Assembly: GCA_945910975.1 (NCBI GenBank)
Contig: CAMDZY010000113.1
Location: 1 to 5,976 of the forward strand
Source: an uncultured Clostridia bacterium
Lineage (GTDB): Bacteria > Bacillota > Clostridia > Oscillospirales > Oscillospiraceae
Direction: 5' to 3'
DNA: 5,976 bases
The notes beneath the pieces were generated by a model that saw only the letters and a list, made by a program, of their open reading frames with translations, searched no databases and was not told where the DNA came from. Positions 1 through 4,601 of this stretch are shown here, one piece after another. Position numbers and translations under genes: made by a program. Every line of letters begins with the position of its first letter. Positions within the stretch are counted from its first letter, which is position 1.

Positions 1-550
1 GCTCCATAAAATAATTCAGCAGCGCCCATTCCAACTGTGCGCCAAGGCCGCGGTAGATCCAGAAGCCGCTCCCGGCCAGTTTTGTGCCGCGCTCATAGTC
101 GATCAGCCCCAAATCGGTGCAAAGGTCGACATGGTGCTTTGGCGGGAAGTCAAATTTGTGCGGTTCGCCGGTGTAGGACAACGGCTCGTTGTTTTCCTTG
201 CCGCCGGGCTTCAGATCCGGGTCGGGCAGGTTGGGCAGCGAGAGCATCAAGGTGCGGTACTCCGCCTCCACATCGCTCAGGCGCTTGTCGTTTTCGGCGA
301 TTTCCGCCTTTAGCTCCGACATTTTTTTAAAAATCGGGGCAACGTCCTCCCCGGCCTTTTTCAGACGCGGGATGTCCTTGGAAACCTTGTTTTGCTCGGC
401 TTTTTTGCTCTCTGTGGACAAAATCAACGCACGGCGGTCGGCATCCAGCTCCAAAATTCGGTCGACTTGCTTGTCACAGTCTACCTCTTTGGCGCGCAGA
501 CCGGCCTTGACGGCATCGGGATTTTCTTTGATTCGTTTGATATCCAGCAT
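1..550 (-). CDS. serS: Seryl-tRNA synthetase, N-terminal part (3' end outside the window)
   Basis: Class II aminoacyl-tRNA synthetase that charges tRNA-Ser with serine in the cytoplasm. The first 183 residues are present, beginning MLDIKRIKENPDAVKAGLRA, the characteristic SerS opening. Residues about 28-100 are rich in charged and heptad-spaced residues (ILELDADRRALI, KKMSELKAEIAENDKRLSDVE) and correspond to the long antiparallel coiled-coil arm that grips the tRNA long variable arm. LPNLPDPD at 105-112 ends the arm, and the catalytic domain begins at about 130-183 (KLAGSGFWIYRG, LEWALLNYF). The class II motifs 2 and 3 lie beyond the window. The start at 550 is set by an AAGGAG site 10 nt upstream that overlaps the stop of the preceding gene. 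It is the last visible gene of the parA-parB-membrane protein-serS operon. No T-box leader precedes it, as expected for an operon-internal gene. Confidence 0.96.
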   Translation of the reverse strand, partial: MLDIKRIKENPDAVKAGLRAKEVDCDKQVDRILELDADRRALILSTESKKAEQNKVSKDIPRLKKAGEDVAPIFKKMSELKAEIAENDKRLSDVEAEYRTLMLSLPNLPDPDLKPGGKENNEPLSYTGEPHKFDFPPKHHVDLCTDLGLIDYERGTKLAGSGFWIYRGLGAQLEWALLNYFME

Positions 551-560
551 ATTTGTGATA

Positions 561-567
561 CTCCTTA
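561..567 (-). promoter_or_regulatory. serS ribosome binding site overlapping the upstream stop codon
   Basis: Read on the minus strand, the stop codon TAA of the small membrane protein gene and the AAGGAG site share bases (TAAGGAG), ending 10 nt before the serS ATG. This supports the serS start and suggests translational coupling. Confidence 0.8.
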
Positions 568-993
568 TTTTCCTGGCTCTGCGGGCAATAGCTGGCAGAG
601 CTGCTCGTATGCTTCGCGATTTTCATTGGATAAGCTATCGGAATACGGCGCCAATTCTTCCATTACGGCGGCAAACGTTTCCGCGTTGCCGGCGTTGTTG
701 GCCTCCACCGCGTCATCGAAAAGCAGCGCCGCCAGCTTTTCGCGCAGTTCCCGGTTTTCGGTTTGCATATTTTCCAAGCGACCCTCCAGCGTCAGGCTGG
801 TGTTGATGTTTTCCGTGGTCGCCTGCTTCAGGCTGCGGTTTTGTACAAACAGCGACACCAGAACCAGAACGAACGCAACAAAAAACATACTCGCTATGTA
901 TTCGACCATCGCGCGTTTGCGCTTTTCCGACAAAGCGGGTGCTGTCTTTTTTTTCGGCTCCAGGGTTTTTACCTGTTCATCAATTTTACTCAT
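565..993 (-). CDS. Small single-pass membrane protein with extracytoplasmic coiled coil, function unknown
   Basis: A 142-residue protein starting MSKIDEQVKTLEPKKK; I do not recognise a named family. Residues 1-30 are hydrophilic and basic (KKK at 14-16, EKRKR at 23-27), followed by one hydrophobic segment at about 32-50 (YIASMFFVAFVLVLVSLFV). By the positive-inside rule the N-terminus is cytoplasmic. Residues 53-91 have coiled-coil character (RLENMQTENRELREKLAALL). Residues 92-142 form a second, acidic, probably helical segment (MEELAPYSDS, NREAYEQLCQLLP). The ATG at 993 is preferred over an upstream start inside parB because a TAAGAGGTGG ribosome site sits just before it. It lies 10 nt after parB and 14 nt before serS, so it is co-transcribed with the partition genes. 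The layout (short basic tail, one membrane helix, outside coiled coil) resembles FtsL/DivIC-type division proteins, but that is only a topological likeness. Confidence 0.85.
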   Translation of the reverse strand: MSKIDEQVKTLEPKKKTAPALSEKRKRAMVEYIASMFFVAFVLVLVSLFVQNRSLKQATTENINTSLTLEGRLENMQTENRELREKLAALLFDDAVEANNAGNAETFAAVMEELAPYSDSLSNENREAYEQLCQLLPAEPGK

Positions 994-996
994 GTT

Positions 997-1006
997 CCAC
1001 CTCTTA
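997..1006 (-). promoter_or_regulatory. Ribosome binding site that sets the start of the small membrane protein
   Basis: Minus strand TAAGAGGTGG: the parB stop codon TAA (1004-1006) runs directly into AGAGGTGG, 3 nt before the ATG at 993. This argues against the longer reading frame starting at 1053 and points to parB-coupled translation. Confidence 0.7.
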
Positions 1007-1867
1007 GACCTGTAGCAGCGCATCCAGCAGCTGCTGCAAATCGTCTTGCCCATAGAATTCTAATTCAAACCGTCCCTTATGCTTGCCGTTGACGATTTTT
1101 ACGCCGCGACCAAGGTGCCGGGACAGCGATTTTTCACATTCGGCGATGTAATCCACCTGAACCTCTTCGGTTTTCGGCGGTTCCGCCGGTTTCTTTGCCA
1201 TGCTGCGGCAAAGATTCTCTGCCTGACGCACGGAAAGCTGCAAATTCACGATCCGTTGTGCGGCCAAAAGCTGCTGCTTGGCCTCACGCAGCATCAAAAT
1301 TGCTTTCGCGTGACCGGCGGACAGAGTCCCGTCAGCCAGCAATTCCTGCACCTCCGGCGCCAGCGACAGCAAGCGCAGCGCATTGGCAACGGCCGGGCGG
1401 GATTTTCCCACACGCTGTGCGGCTTGTTCCTGCGTCATGTGATAGTCGTTCAGCAGACTTTGGTAGCCCAGCGCTTCTTCGATCGGATTCAGATCCTGAC
1501 GCTGCAAATTCTCGATCAGCGCCAGCTCCATTGCTTCCTTGTCGTCCACTTCCATCACAACGACCGGAACCTCATTCAGCCCGGCCAATCGTGCGGCGCG
1601 CCACCGGCGCTCACCGGCTATGATTTGGTAGTAGCCGTTTTCAATGGGGCGAACGGTCAGCGGTTGAATGATACCATGCTCGGCAATGGAATCCGCCAAT
1701 GCCTGCAACGCTTCGGCGTCAAACGCTTTGCGCGGTTGCAGCGGATTGGGTTCCACGCGCTGCAGCGGCACACGAACCGTTCCCTGGGGCGCATCCGGCT
1801 GCGGATCGGCGGAATAATCCCCGAGCAGCGCGCCGAGTCCCCGGCCCAAGCCCTTTTGTGTGCTCAT
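1004..1867 (-). CDS. parB: Chromosome partitioning protein ParB (Spo0J type), CTP-dependent parS-binding clamp
   Basis: A 287-residue DNA-sliding clamp that loads at parS, spreads over neighbouring DNA and recruits ParA and condensin. All ParB landmarks are present in order. The N-terminal GLGRGLGALL box (6-15) is the region that stimulates ParA ATPase in the family. The CTP-binding N-domain includes NPLQPRK (41-47), GIIQPLTVRP (65-74), the GERRWRAARL motif (85-94) and ENLQRQDLNPIEEA (119-132). The helix-turn-helix is at about 143-168 (TQEQAAQRVGKSRPAVANALRL), and the C-terminal dimerisation domain at about 235-287 ends FELEFYGQDDLQQLLDALLQV. The ATG overlaps the parA stop as ATGA, with an AGAGGG ribosome site inside the parA 3' end, so the two are translationally coupled. 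Its binding sites are in this window (2889, 2929, 4570). The paralogue Noc was considered, but the parA partnership and canonical parS sites favour ParB. Confidence 0.97.
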   Translation of the reverse strand: MSTQKGLGRGLGALLGDYSADPQPDAPQGTVRVPLQRVEPNPLQPRKAFDAEALQALADSIAEHGIIQPLTVRPIENGYYQIIAGERRWRAARLAGLNEVPVVVMEVDDKEAMELALIENLQRQDLNPIEEALGYQSLLNDYHMTQEQAAQRVGKSRPAVANALRLLSLAPEVQELLADGTLSAGHAKAILMLREAKQQLLAAQRIVNLQLSVRQAENLCRSMAKKPAEPPKTEEVQVDYIAECEKSLSRHLGRGVKIVNGKHKGRFELEFYGQDDLQQLLDALLQV

Positions 1868-2628
1868 TTGCGTCCCTCTTTTCGTAAAATTTCATCCGCA
1901 AGCGACAAATACGCCTGCGCACCCCGGCTGCTGCGGTCATACGTGATCACCGGCAGTCCGTGGCTGGGCGCTTCGGCCAGACGTACGTTGCGCGGAATGA
2001 CCGATGCATAGACCTTGCCCGGAAAATGACGCCGAACCTCTTCGGCGACCTGATTGGAAAAATTGGTTCTTCCGTCAAACATTGTCAATAAAACGCCAAA
2101 GATGGTGATTTCCGGATTGAGCCGCCGCTTGACACCGCGCATCGTCGCCATCAGGTCGGATAAGCCCTCCAGTGCAAAATATTCGCACTGCACGGGAATC
2201 AAAATGCTCTGCGCGGCGCACAGGCAGTTGAGCGTCAGCAGCTCCAACGATGGCGGGCAGTCGATCAATATGTAATCATATTGTTCGGAAAGTGGCGTCA
2301 GCAGCCGCTTGAGCTGATATTCGCGGCGCGGCATTCCAATCAACTCCACCGCTGCACCCGCCAAGCTCGACCCTGAGGGTAGCACATCACCAAACTCTGT
2401 GTGGCAAATGACGCCTTCTGCCGAAACATTGCCGAACAGTGCGTCATACACCGTGCTTTTCAGGTGCAGCTTGTCCAGACCCATGCCGCTGGTTGCGTTG
2501 GCCTGTGGGTCAAAGTCACACAACAGGATCCTCGCGCCGCAGGCTGAGAGCGCAGCAGCCAGGTTGATCGCCGTGGTCGTCTTCCCTACGCCGCCTTTTT
2601 GATTGACAATTGCAATGATTTTAGCCAT
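1864..2628 (-). CDS. parA: Chromosome partitioning ATPase ParA (Soj)
   Basis: A 254-residue MinD/ParA-family P-loop ATPase that binds nucleoid DNA in its ATP-bound dimer state and is driven by ParB to segregate origins. In Bacillus-type bacteria it also modulates DnaA. Visible motifs: deviant Walker A KGGVGKTTT at 11-19 with signature lysine K11 and K16; Walker A' DFDPQANAT at 38-46; Walker B YILIDCPPS at 119-127 with D123; QCEYFALEGL in the middle; and the late motif IPRNVRLAEAPSHG, typical of chromosomal ParA. The start at 2628 is chosen because MAKIIAIVNQKGG is the usual family N-terminus and GGGAGG sits 5 nt upstream. The longer frame to 2802 would begin inside the hairpin array and adds no ParA-like sequence. 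Full length, first gene of the operon, preceded by two promoter candidates and two parS sites. Confidence 0.97.
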   Translation of the reverse strand: MAKIIAIVNQKGGVGKTTTAINLAAALSACGARILLCDFDPQANATSGMGLDKLHLKSTVYDALFGNVSAEGVICHTEFGDVLPSGSSLAGAAVELIGMPRREYQLKRLLTPLSEQYDYILIDCPPSLELLTLNCLCAAQSILIPVQCEYFALEGLSDLMATMRGVKRRLNPEITIFGVLLTMFDGRTNFSNQVAEEVRRHFPGKVYASVIPRNVRLAEAPSHGLPVITYDRSSRGAQAYLSLADEILRKEGRK

Positions 2629-2633
2629 GGACG

Positions 2634-2639
2634 CCTCCC
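2634..2639 (-). promoter_or_regulatory. parA ribosome binding site
   Basis: GGGAGG on the minus strand, 5 nt before the ATG at 2628. It decides between this start and the longer upstream open frame. Confidence 0.75.
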
Positions 2640-2690
2640 ATCGCGTGTAGTGATTTCGGTTACTGGTTGGTTTTCTCGCTTTCGCACTGC

Positions 2691-2702
2691 TATTATAGCA
2701 TA
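2691..2702. repeat. 12-bp direct repeat, copy 1
   Basis: TATTATAGCATA, identical to 2814-2825 and 123 bp away. Each copy holds a leftward TGCTATAAT extended -10, and the pair flanks the hairpin array. Confidence 0.7.
2692..2700 (-). promoter_or_regulatory. Proximal parA promoter candidate (extended -10)
   Basis: Minus strand TGCTATAAT: a perfect -10 hexamer (2692-2697) with an extended TGN element (2698-2700). There is no good -35 at 16-18 bp, so activity would depend on the extended -10. The predicted start near 2685 gives a leader of about 57 nt before the parA ATG. The hexamer lies within the 29-bp palindrome. Confidence 0.5.
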
Positions 2703-2706
2703 ATTG

Positions 2707-2721
2707 CAGTGCAAGGCACTG
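2707..2721. repeat. Perfect 6-bp hairpin that competes with the 29-bp palindrome
   Basis: CAGTGC (2707-2712), loop AAG, GCACTG (2716-2721). The left arm is also the right arm of the 2684-2712 palindrome. In a single RNA strand the two structures are therefore mutually exclusive. Confidence 0.6.
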
Positions 2722-2751
2722 ATTTTCAATTATTGCTGTAATAACCCAAAC

Positions 2752-2802
2752 CTTTTTGCTCCGCAAAAAGTGCGCCGATGGCGCGAAGTGCGCTTTGCGC
2801 AC
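2752..2802. repeat. Array of three back-to-back perfect hairpins in the parA leader
   Basis: Within 51 bp there are three perfect inverted repeats, all with 3-nt loops: CTTTTTGC/TCC/GCAAAAAG (2752-2770), GCGCC/GAT/GGCGC (2772-2784) and GTGCGC/TTT/GCGCAC (2788-2802). The sequence AAGTGCGC occurs twice (2768-2775 and 2786-2793), so the last arm GCGCAC can pair with either copy, giving alternative folds. It lies between the distal and proximal parA promoters. It could be a regulatory leader structure, a terminator after lexA, or a copy of a dispersed palindromic element. The fold is seen directly; the function is not. Confidence 0.7.
2765..2784 (-). terminator. Possible intrinsic terminator or attenuator upstream of parA
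   Basis: On the minus strand the GC stem GCGCC-ATC-GGCGC is followed two bases later by five T (complement of A 2765-2769). It could end lexA read-through or attenuate RNA from the distal parA promoter. The stem is short (5 bp), and the T run can instead pair into the next hairpin, so the call is weak. Confidence 0.35.
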
Positions 2803-2813
2803 CCATTTGTGGT

Positions 2814-2825
2814 TATTATAGCATA
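2814..2825. repeat. 12-bp direct repeat, copy 2
   Basis: TATTATAGCATA, identical to 2691-2702. It contains the extended -10 of the distal leftward promoter. Confidence 0.7.
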
Positions 2826-2842
2826 TCTTAATTGAATTTCAA
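2815..2842 (-). promoter_or_regulatory. Distal parA promoter candidate, best sigma-A match in the region
   Basis: Minus strand TTGAAA (2837-2842, 5 of 6 to TTGACA), a 16-bp spacer, and TATAAT (2815-2820) preceded by TGC (2821-2823), an extended -10. The start is predicted near 2808, giving a leader of about 180 nt that carries the hairpin array. The -35 lies in the 11-bp palindrome TTGAATTTCAA (2832-2842). Two parS sites lie upstream (47 bp from the -35 to the nearer), so ParB spreading could repress this promoter. Confidence 0.65.
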
Positions 2843-2888
2843 CTGATTTTCCGAATTTTTTCGGTTTTCAAACAAATTTCCAAAACAG

Positions 2889-2904
2889 TGTTTCACGTGA
2901 AACA
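2889..2904. other. parS site 1 (ParB loading site)
   Basis: TGTTTCACGTGAAACA, a perfect 16-bp palindrome identical to the well-known Bacillus/Clostridia parS consensus. It sits upstream of the parA promoters, 40 bp centre to centre from parS site 2. Confidence 0.97.
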
Positions 2905-2909
2905 AAGAA

Positions 2910-2923
2910 CGGCAGCGCAGCCG
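2910..2923 (-). terminator. Weak terminator candidate after lexA, between the two parS sites
   Basis: Minus strand CGGC-TGCGCT-GCCG followed by TTCTTTGTTT. The stem has only 4 bp and the T tract is interrupted, so it is at best a leaky terminator for lexA. It is listed because no other lexA terminator is seen before the hairpin array. Confidence 0.2.
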
Positions 2924-2928
2924 ACCCA

Positions 2929-2944
2929 TGTTTCACGTGAAACA
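2929..2944. other. parS site 2 (ParB loading site)
   Basis: TGTTTCACGTGAAACA, identical to site 1, separated from it by a 24-bp spacer and ending 3 bp before the lexA stop codon. The pair marks the region as origin-proximal and completes the parABS module. Confidence 0.97.
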
Positions 2945-2947
2945 AAA

Positions 2948-3520
2948 TTAATATGTACGGATAACTGCCTTGACCTTGCCCAAAATGGTGGCATACGTGC
3001 CGTCGATCGGCTCAAAGTCGGGGTTTTCCGGCATCAGCCAGACCCGGCCGTTTTTGCGGCGATAACGCTTGACGGTTGCCTCATCGCCAAGCAAGGCTAC
3101 CACAATTTCACCGTTCTCCGCAGTCTGCTGCGGACGGACGACCACCTTGTCGCCGTCCAAAATCCCAGCGCCGATCATCGATTCGCCGCGCACACGCAGG
3201 GCAAAGCAATCCGGCGCACCCTCCCATGGAAGATAGCCCTCCACGTTTTCAATCGCCAAAATCGGAAGCCCGGCTGTGACCACACCGAGGATCGGGATTT
3301 GATGCGGCGCAGATGGCAAGGAAATGGCACGTTTTTTGCTGCTTTCAATGGAAATTTCGCCGGAACGGTTCAACGCATCCAAATGATACTGCACAGATGC
3401 CGTGGATTTCAGCCCAACCGCGTGCATGATTTCCCGAATCGACGGCGCATAGCCGTGGTCGGCAAAAAAGTCGTTGAGAAATTCCAAAATTTCTTCCCGC
3501 TTTGTGCTGGTTCGACCCAT
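2948..3520 (-). CDS. lexA: LexA repressor, SOS response regulator with self-cleaving S24 domain
   Basis: A 190-residue transcriptional repressor of DNA-damage genes; RecA filaments on single-stranded DNA trigger its self-cleavage. The N-terminal winged helix-turn-helix is at about 8-65 (EEILEFLNDFFADHGYAPSIREI, then GLKSTASVQYHLDAL). The scissile Ala-Gly bond is A83-G84 in GVVTAGLP. The catalytic pair is S114 in RGESMIGAGI and K151 in ATVKRY. FALRVRGESM and the C-terminal LGKVKAVIR are typical of the family, and every residue needed for cleavage is intact. The ATG at 3520 is chosen because AGGGGAGG (3529-3536) lies 8 nt upstream and MGRTSTKREEIL matches usual LexA starts; a longer frame to 3577 would cross its own promoter. 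It follows the PflX-like gene by 65 bp with its own promoter, and is probably autoregulated. Confidence 0.97.
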   Translation of the reverse strand: MGRTSTKREEILEFLNDFFADHGYAPSIREIMHAVGLKSTASVQYHLDALNRSGEISIESSKKRAISLPSAPHQIPILGVVTAGLPILAIENVEGYLPWEGAPDCFALRVRGESMIGAGILDGDKVVVRPQQTAENGEIVVALLGDEATVKRYRRKNGRVWLMPENPDFEPIDGTYATILGKVKAVIRTY

Positions 3521-3548
3521 CGCGCAAACCTCCCCTCTTGCTATGTCC

Positions 3549-3577
3549 AGTATAGCACATCTCAGGTCAAAATGCAA
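3549..3577 (-). promoter_or_regulatory. lexA promoter
   Basis: Minus strand -10 TATACT (3549-3554) with extended TGC (3555-3557), 17-bp spacer, and a weak -35 TTGCAT (3572-3577). The start is predicted near 3542, leaving a short leader with the AGGGGAGG site. The -35 overlaps the palindrome at 3575-3584. Confidence 0.6.
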
Positions 3578-3587
3578 ACGTTTGTTT
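3575..3587. promoter_or_regulatory. Candidate LexA operator (SOS box)
   Basis: CAAACGTTTG (3575-3584) is a perfect 10-bp palindrome over the lexA -35. Shifted, AAAC-GTTT-GTTT (3576-3587) fits the loose RAAC-N4-GTTY core. Neither fits the full Bacillus CGAAC-N4-GTTCG box. Position favours autoregulation, while the sequence match is only partial. Confidence 0.4.
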
Positions 3588-4473
3588 ATTTAATTATACC
3601 TTGTAAATCAAACGACGGAATATATTGTACGGTCGCGGCGGAAAAATCCTGCGTGAATCCGTCCGAAAGGCCGCACAGCGGCAGCCAACTTTCCACGGCG
3701 GCGTACTCCTCCTCCGTGACGCGACGGTCAAATGGCGGAATCTCGGCCGCTTTGCCGTAGGGCACATATTGGCTCATCAACGAAACCATCACCGTACCTG
3801 GCGCAAACGTTCGCCCGATCCATTCCAACACGTCCAACGAATTGCCGACCTGGCCGGGCAGCACCAAATGGCGAATCACAGTTCCGCGCTTGAGTAGCCC
3901 GTTTTCCACAACGCATGGCCCCGTCTGGCGCACCATCTCCCGGATGGCGGATGTCGCAACCGCAAAATAGTCCGGCGCGGCCGACAGCGTTCGCGCCAAA
4001 TCGCAATCGGTATATTTGAGGTCAGGCAGATAGATGTCCACCAAGCCTTCCAGTGCCTGTAGGGTTTCCACACGTTCATAGCCGCCACAGTTGTAGACCA
4101 CCGGAACTGGCAGCTTCGGCGTGAGGGCCGGAAGAATGGAGGGCAAGAAATGCGCCGGCGTGATTAAATTGATATTGTGTGCGCCTTCTGCGATCAGTTC
4201 CTGGAAAATTTCCCGCAGTCGTTGCGTCGACAGCTCTGCGCCAAAGCCGTCATTGGAAATCTCCTGATTCTGACAAAATGCGCAGCGCAGCGTGCATCCG
4301 GAAAAAAACACGGCGCCACTGCCACACGTACCGGAAATAACCGGCTCTTCCCAGTAGTGCAGCGCTGCCCGTGCCGCCCGAAGCGTTCCGGGCATTTTGC
4401 AAAACCCAAGTTCCCCTGCCGCACGGTTGACGCCGCATTGCCGCGGACAAAGGGTACAGTGTTCATATCCCAC
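3586..4473 (-). CDS. PflX-type radical SAM iron-sulfur protein, substrate unknown
   Basis: A 295-residue radical SAM enzyme of the PflX group (COG1313 type), which resembles pyruvate formate-lyase activating enzymes but has no established substrate. The 4Fe-4S radical SAM motif is C60-x3-C64-x2-C67 in GCTLRCAFCQNQEIS. An N-terminal cysteine cluster (C6, C9, C13, C25 in HCTLCPRQCGVNR and GFC) is typical of this group and may hold another metal centre. EEPVISGTCGSG (42-53), HNINLITPAHFLP (99-111) and the late SLMSQYVP (231-238) are also group hallmarks. The start is GTG at 4473, with AAGGAGG 8 nt upstream and no in-frame alternative. It has its own promoter facing away from rlmD, and lexA follows. 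No pyruvate formate-lyase or other glycyl radical partner lies in the window. Confidence 0.9.
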   Translation of the reverse strand: MGYEHCTLCPRQCGVNRAAGELGFCKMPGTLRAARAALHYWEEPVISGTCGSGAVFFSGCTLRCAFCQNQEISNDGFGAELSTQRLREIFQELIAEGAHNINLITPAHFLPSILPALTPKLPVPVVYNCGGYERVETLQALEGLVDIYLPDLKYTDCDLARTLSAAPDYFAVATSAIREMVRQTGPCVVENGLLKRGTVIRHLVLPGQVGNSLDVLEWIGRTFAPGTVMVSLMSQYVPYGKAAEIPPFDRRVTEEEYAAVESWLPLCGLSDGFTQDFSAATVQYIPSFDLQGIIK

Positions 4474-4481
4474 AAGCCTAG

Positions 4482-4488
4482 CCTCCTT
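4482..4488 (-). promoter_or_regulatory. Ribosome binding site supporting the GTG start of the radical SAM gene
   Basis: AAGGAGG on the minus strand, 8 nt before GTG 4473. A nearby ATG is out of frame, so this site decides the start. Confidence 0.8.
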
Positions 4489-4496
4489 TATTATAT

Positions 4497-4525
4497 AGTA
4501 TAATGTATCGCACCTGTAAAAGCAA
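4497..4525 (-). promoter_or_regulatory. Promoter of the PflX-like gene
   Basis: Minus strand TTGCTT (4520-4525), 17-bp spacer, TATACT (4497-4502). The start would fall near 4490, so the leader to the GTG is very short. It is back to back with the rlmD promoter, their -35 elements 4 bp apart. Confidence 0.55.
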
Positions 4526-4529
4526 GCGC

Positions 4530-4557
4530 TTTACTTTTTAAAAATCTGTGATACAAT
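4530..4557 (+). promoter_or_regulatory. rlmD promoter with extended -10
   Basis: TTTACT (4530-4535), 16-bp spacer, TACAAT (4552-4557) preceded by TGA (4549-4551) as an extended -10. The predicted start near 4564 places parS site 3 within the first bases of the transcript. Confidence 0.6.
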
Positions 4558-4569
4558 GAAAGAAAACAT

Positions 4570-4585
4570 TGTTTCACGTGAAACA
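4570..4585. other. parS site 3 (ParB loading site) in the rlmD leader
   Basis: TGTTTCACGTGAAACA, identical to the two sites upstream of parA and about 1.65 kb from them. It lies between the predicted rlmD transcription start and the rlmD ribosome site, 5 bp upstream of the latter. Confidence 0.96.
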
Positions 4586-4590
4586 CGTAC

Positions 4591-4596
4591 AGGTGA
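4591..4596 (+). promoter_or_regulatory. rlmD ribosome binding site
   Basis: AGGTGA ends 5 nt before ATG 4602 and overlaps the other in-frame ATG at 4596. Translation from 4602 is therefore favoured. Confidence 0.65.
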
Positions 4597-4601
4597 TGAA
4601 T

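Larger units (their letters stand above)
2684..2712. repeat. 29-bp near-perfect palindrome spanning the proximal parA promoter -10
   Basis: GCACTGC (2684-2690), T, ATTAT (2692-2696), AGC, ATAAT (2700-2704), T, GCAGTGC (2706-2712). The two arms are perfect complements except for one T/T pair, with a 3-nt centre. It encloses the TATAAT of the proximal leftward promoter, so it could be an operator in DNA, or a hairpin in RNA started at the distal promoter. No known regulator is recognised for this exact sequence. Confidence 0.7.

Noticed and set aside
323..337. Poly-A/T run inside serS as a possible frameshift or slippage site
   Set aside because: The SerS reading frame stays intact and family-like on both sides, so there is no sign of a functional shift.
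1004..1867. Noc (nucleoid occlusion paralogue of ParB)
   Set aside because: The gene overlaps parA, and the local sites are parS (TTTCACGTGAAA core) rather than the Noc site type with a CCCGGG core.
1079..2011. Long plus-strand open frame opposite parA and parB
   Set aside because: Antisense to two clear genes with full motif sets; its translation is rich in H, Q, R and F and has no recognisable domain or ribosome site.
2629..2802. 58-residue N-terminal extension of ParA
   Set aside because: It would start within the hairpin array and has no ParA-like sequence; the ATG at 2628 has a proper ribosome site and the standard family N-terminus.
2851..2864. CCGAA-TTTT-TTCGG hairpin as a terminator
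   Set aside because: Only a 5-bp stem, with no T run following on the minus strand where a lexA terminator would be needed.
2889..2944. CRISPR-like repeat-spacer unit
   Set aside because: There are only two 16-bp copies here, and the sequence is the canonical parS palindrome.
2888..3760. Long plus-strand open frame beginning at parS and running across lexA
   Set aside because: It starts inside parS and lies antisense to lexA, which has all catalytic residues; the frame is a by-product of GC-biased codons.
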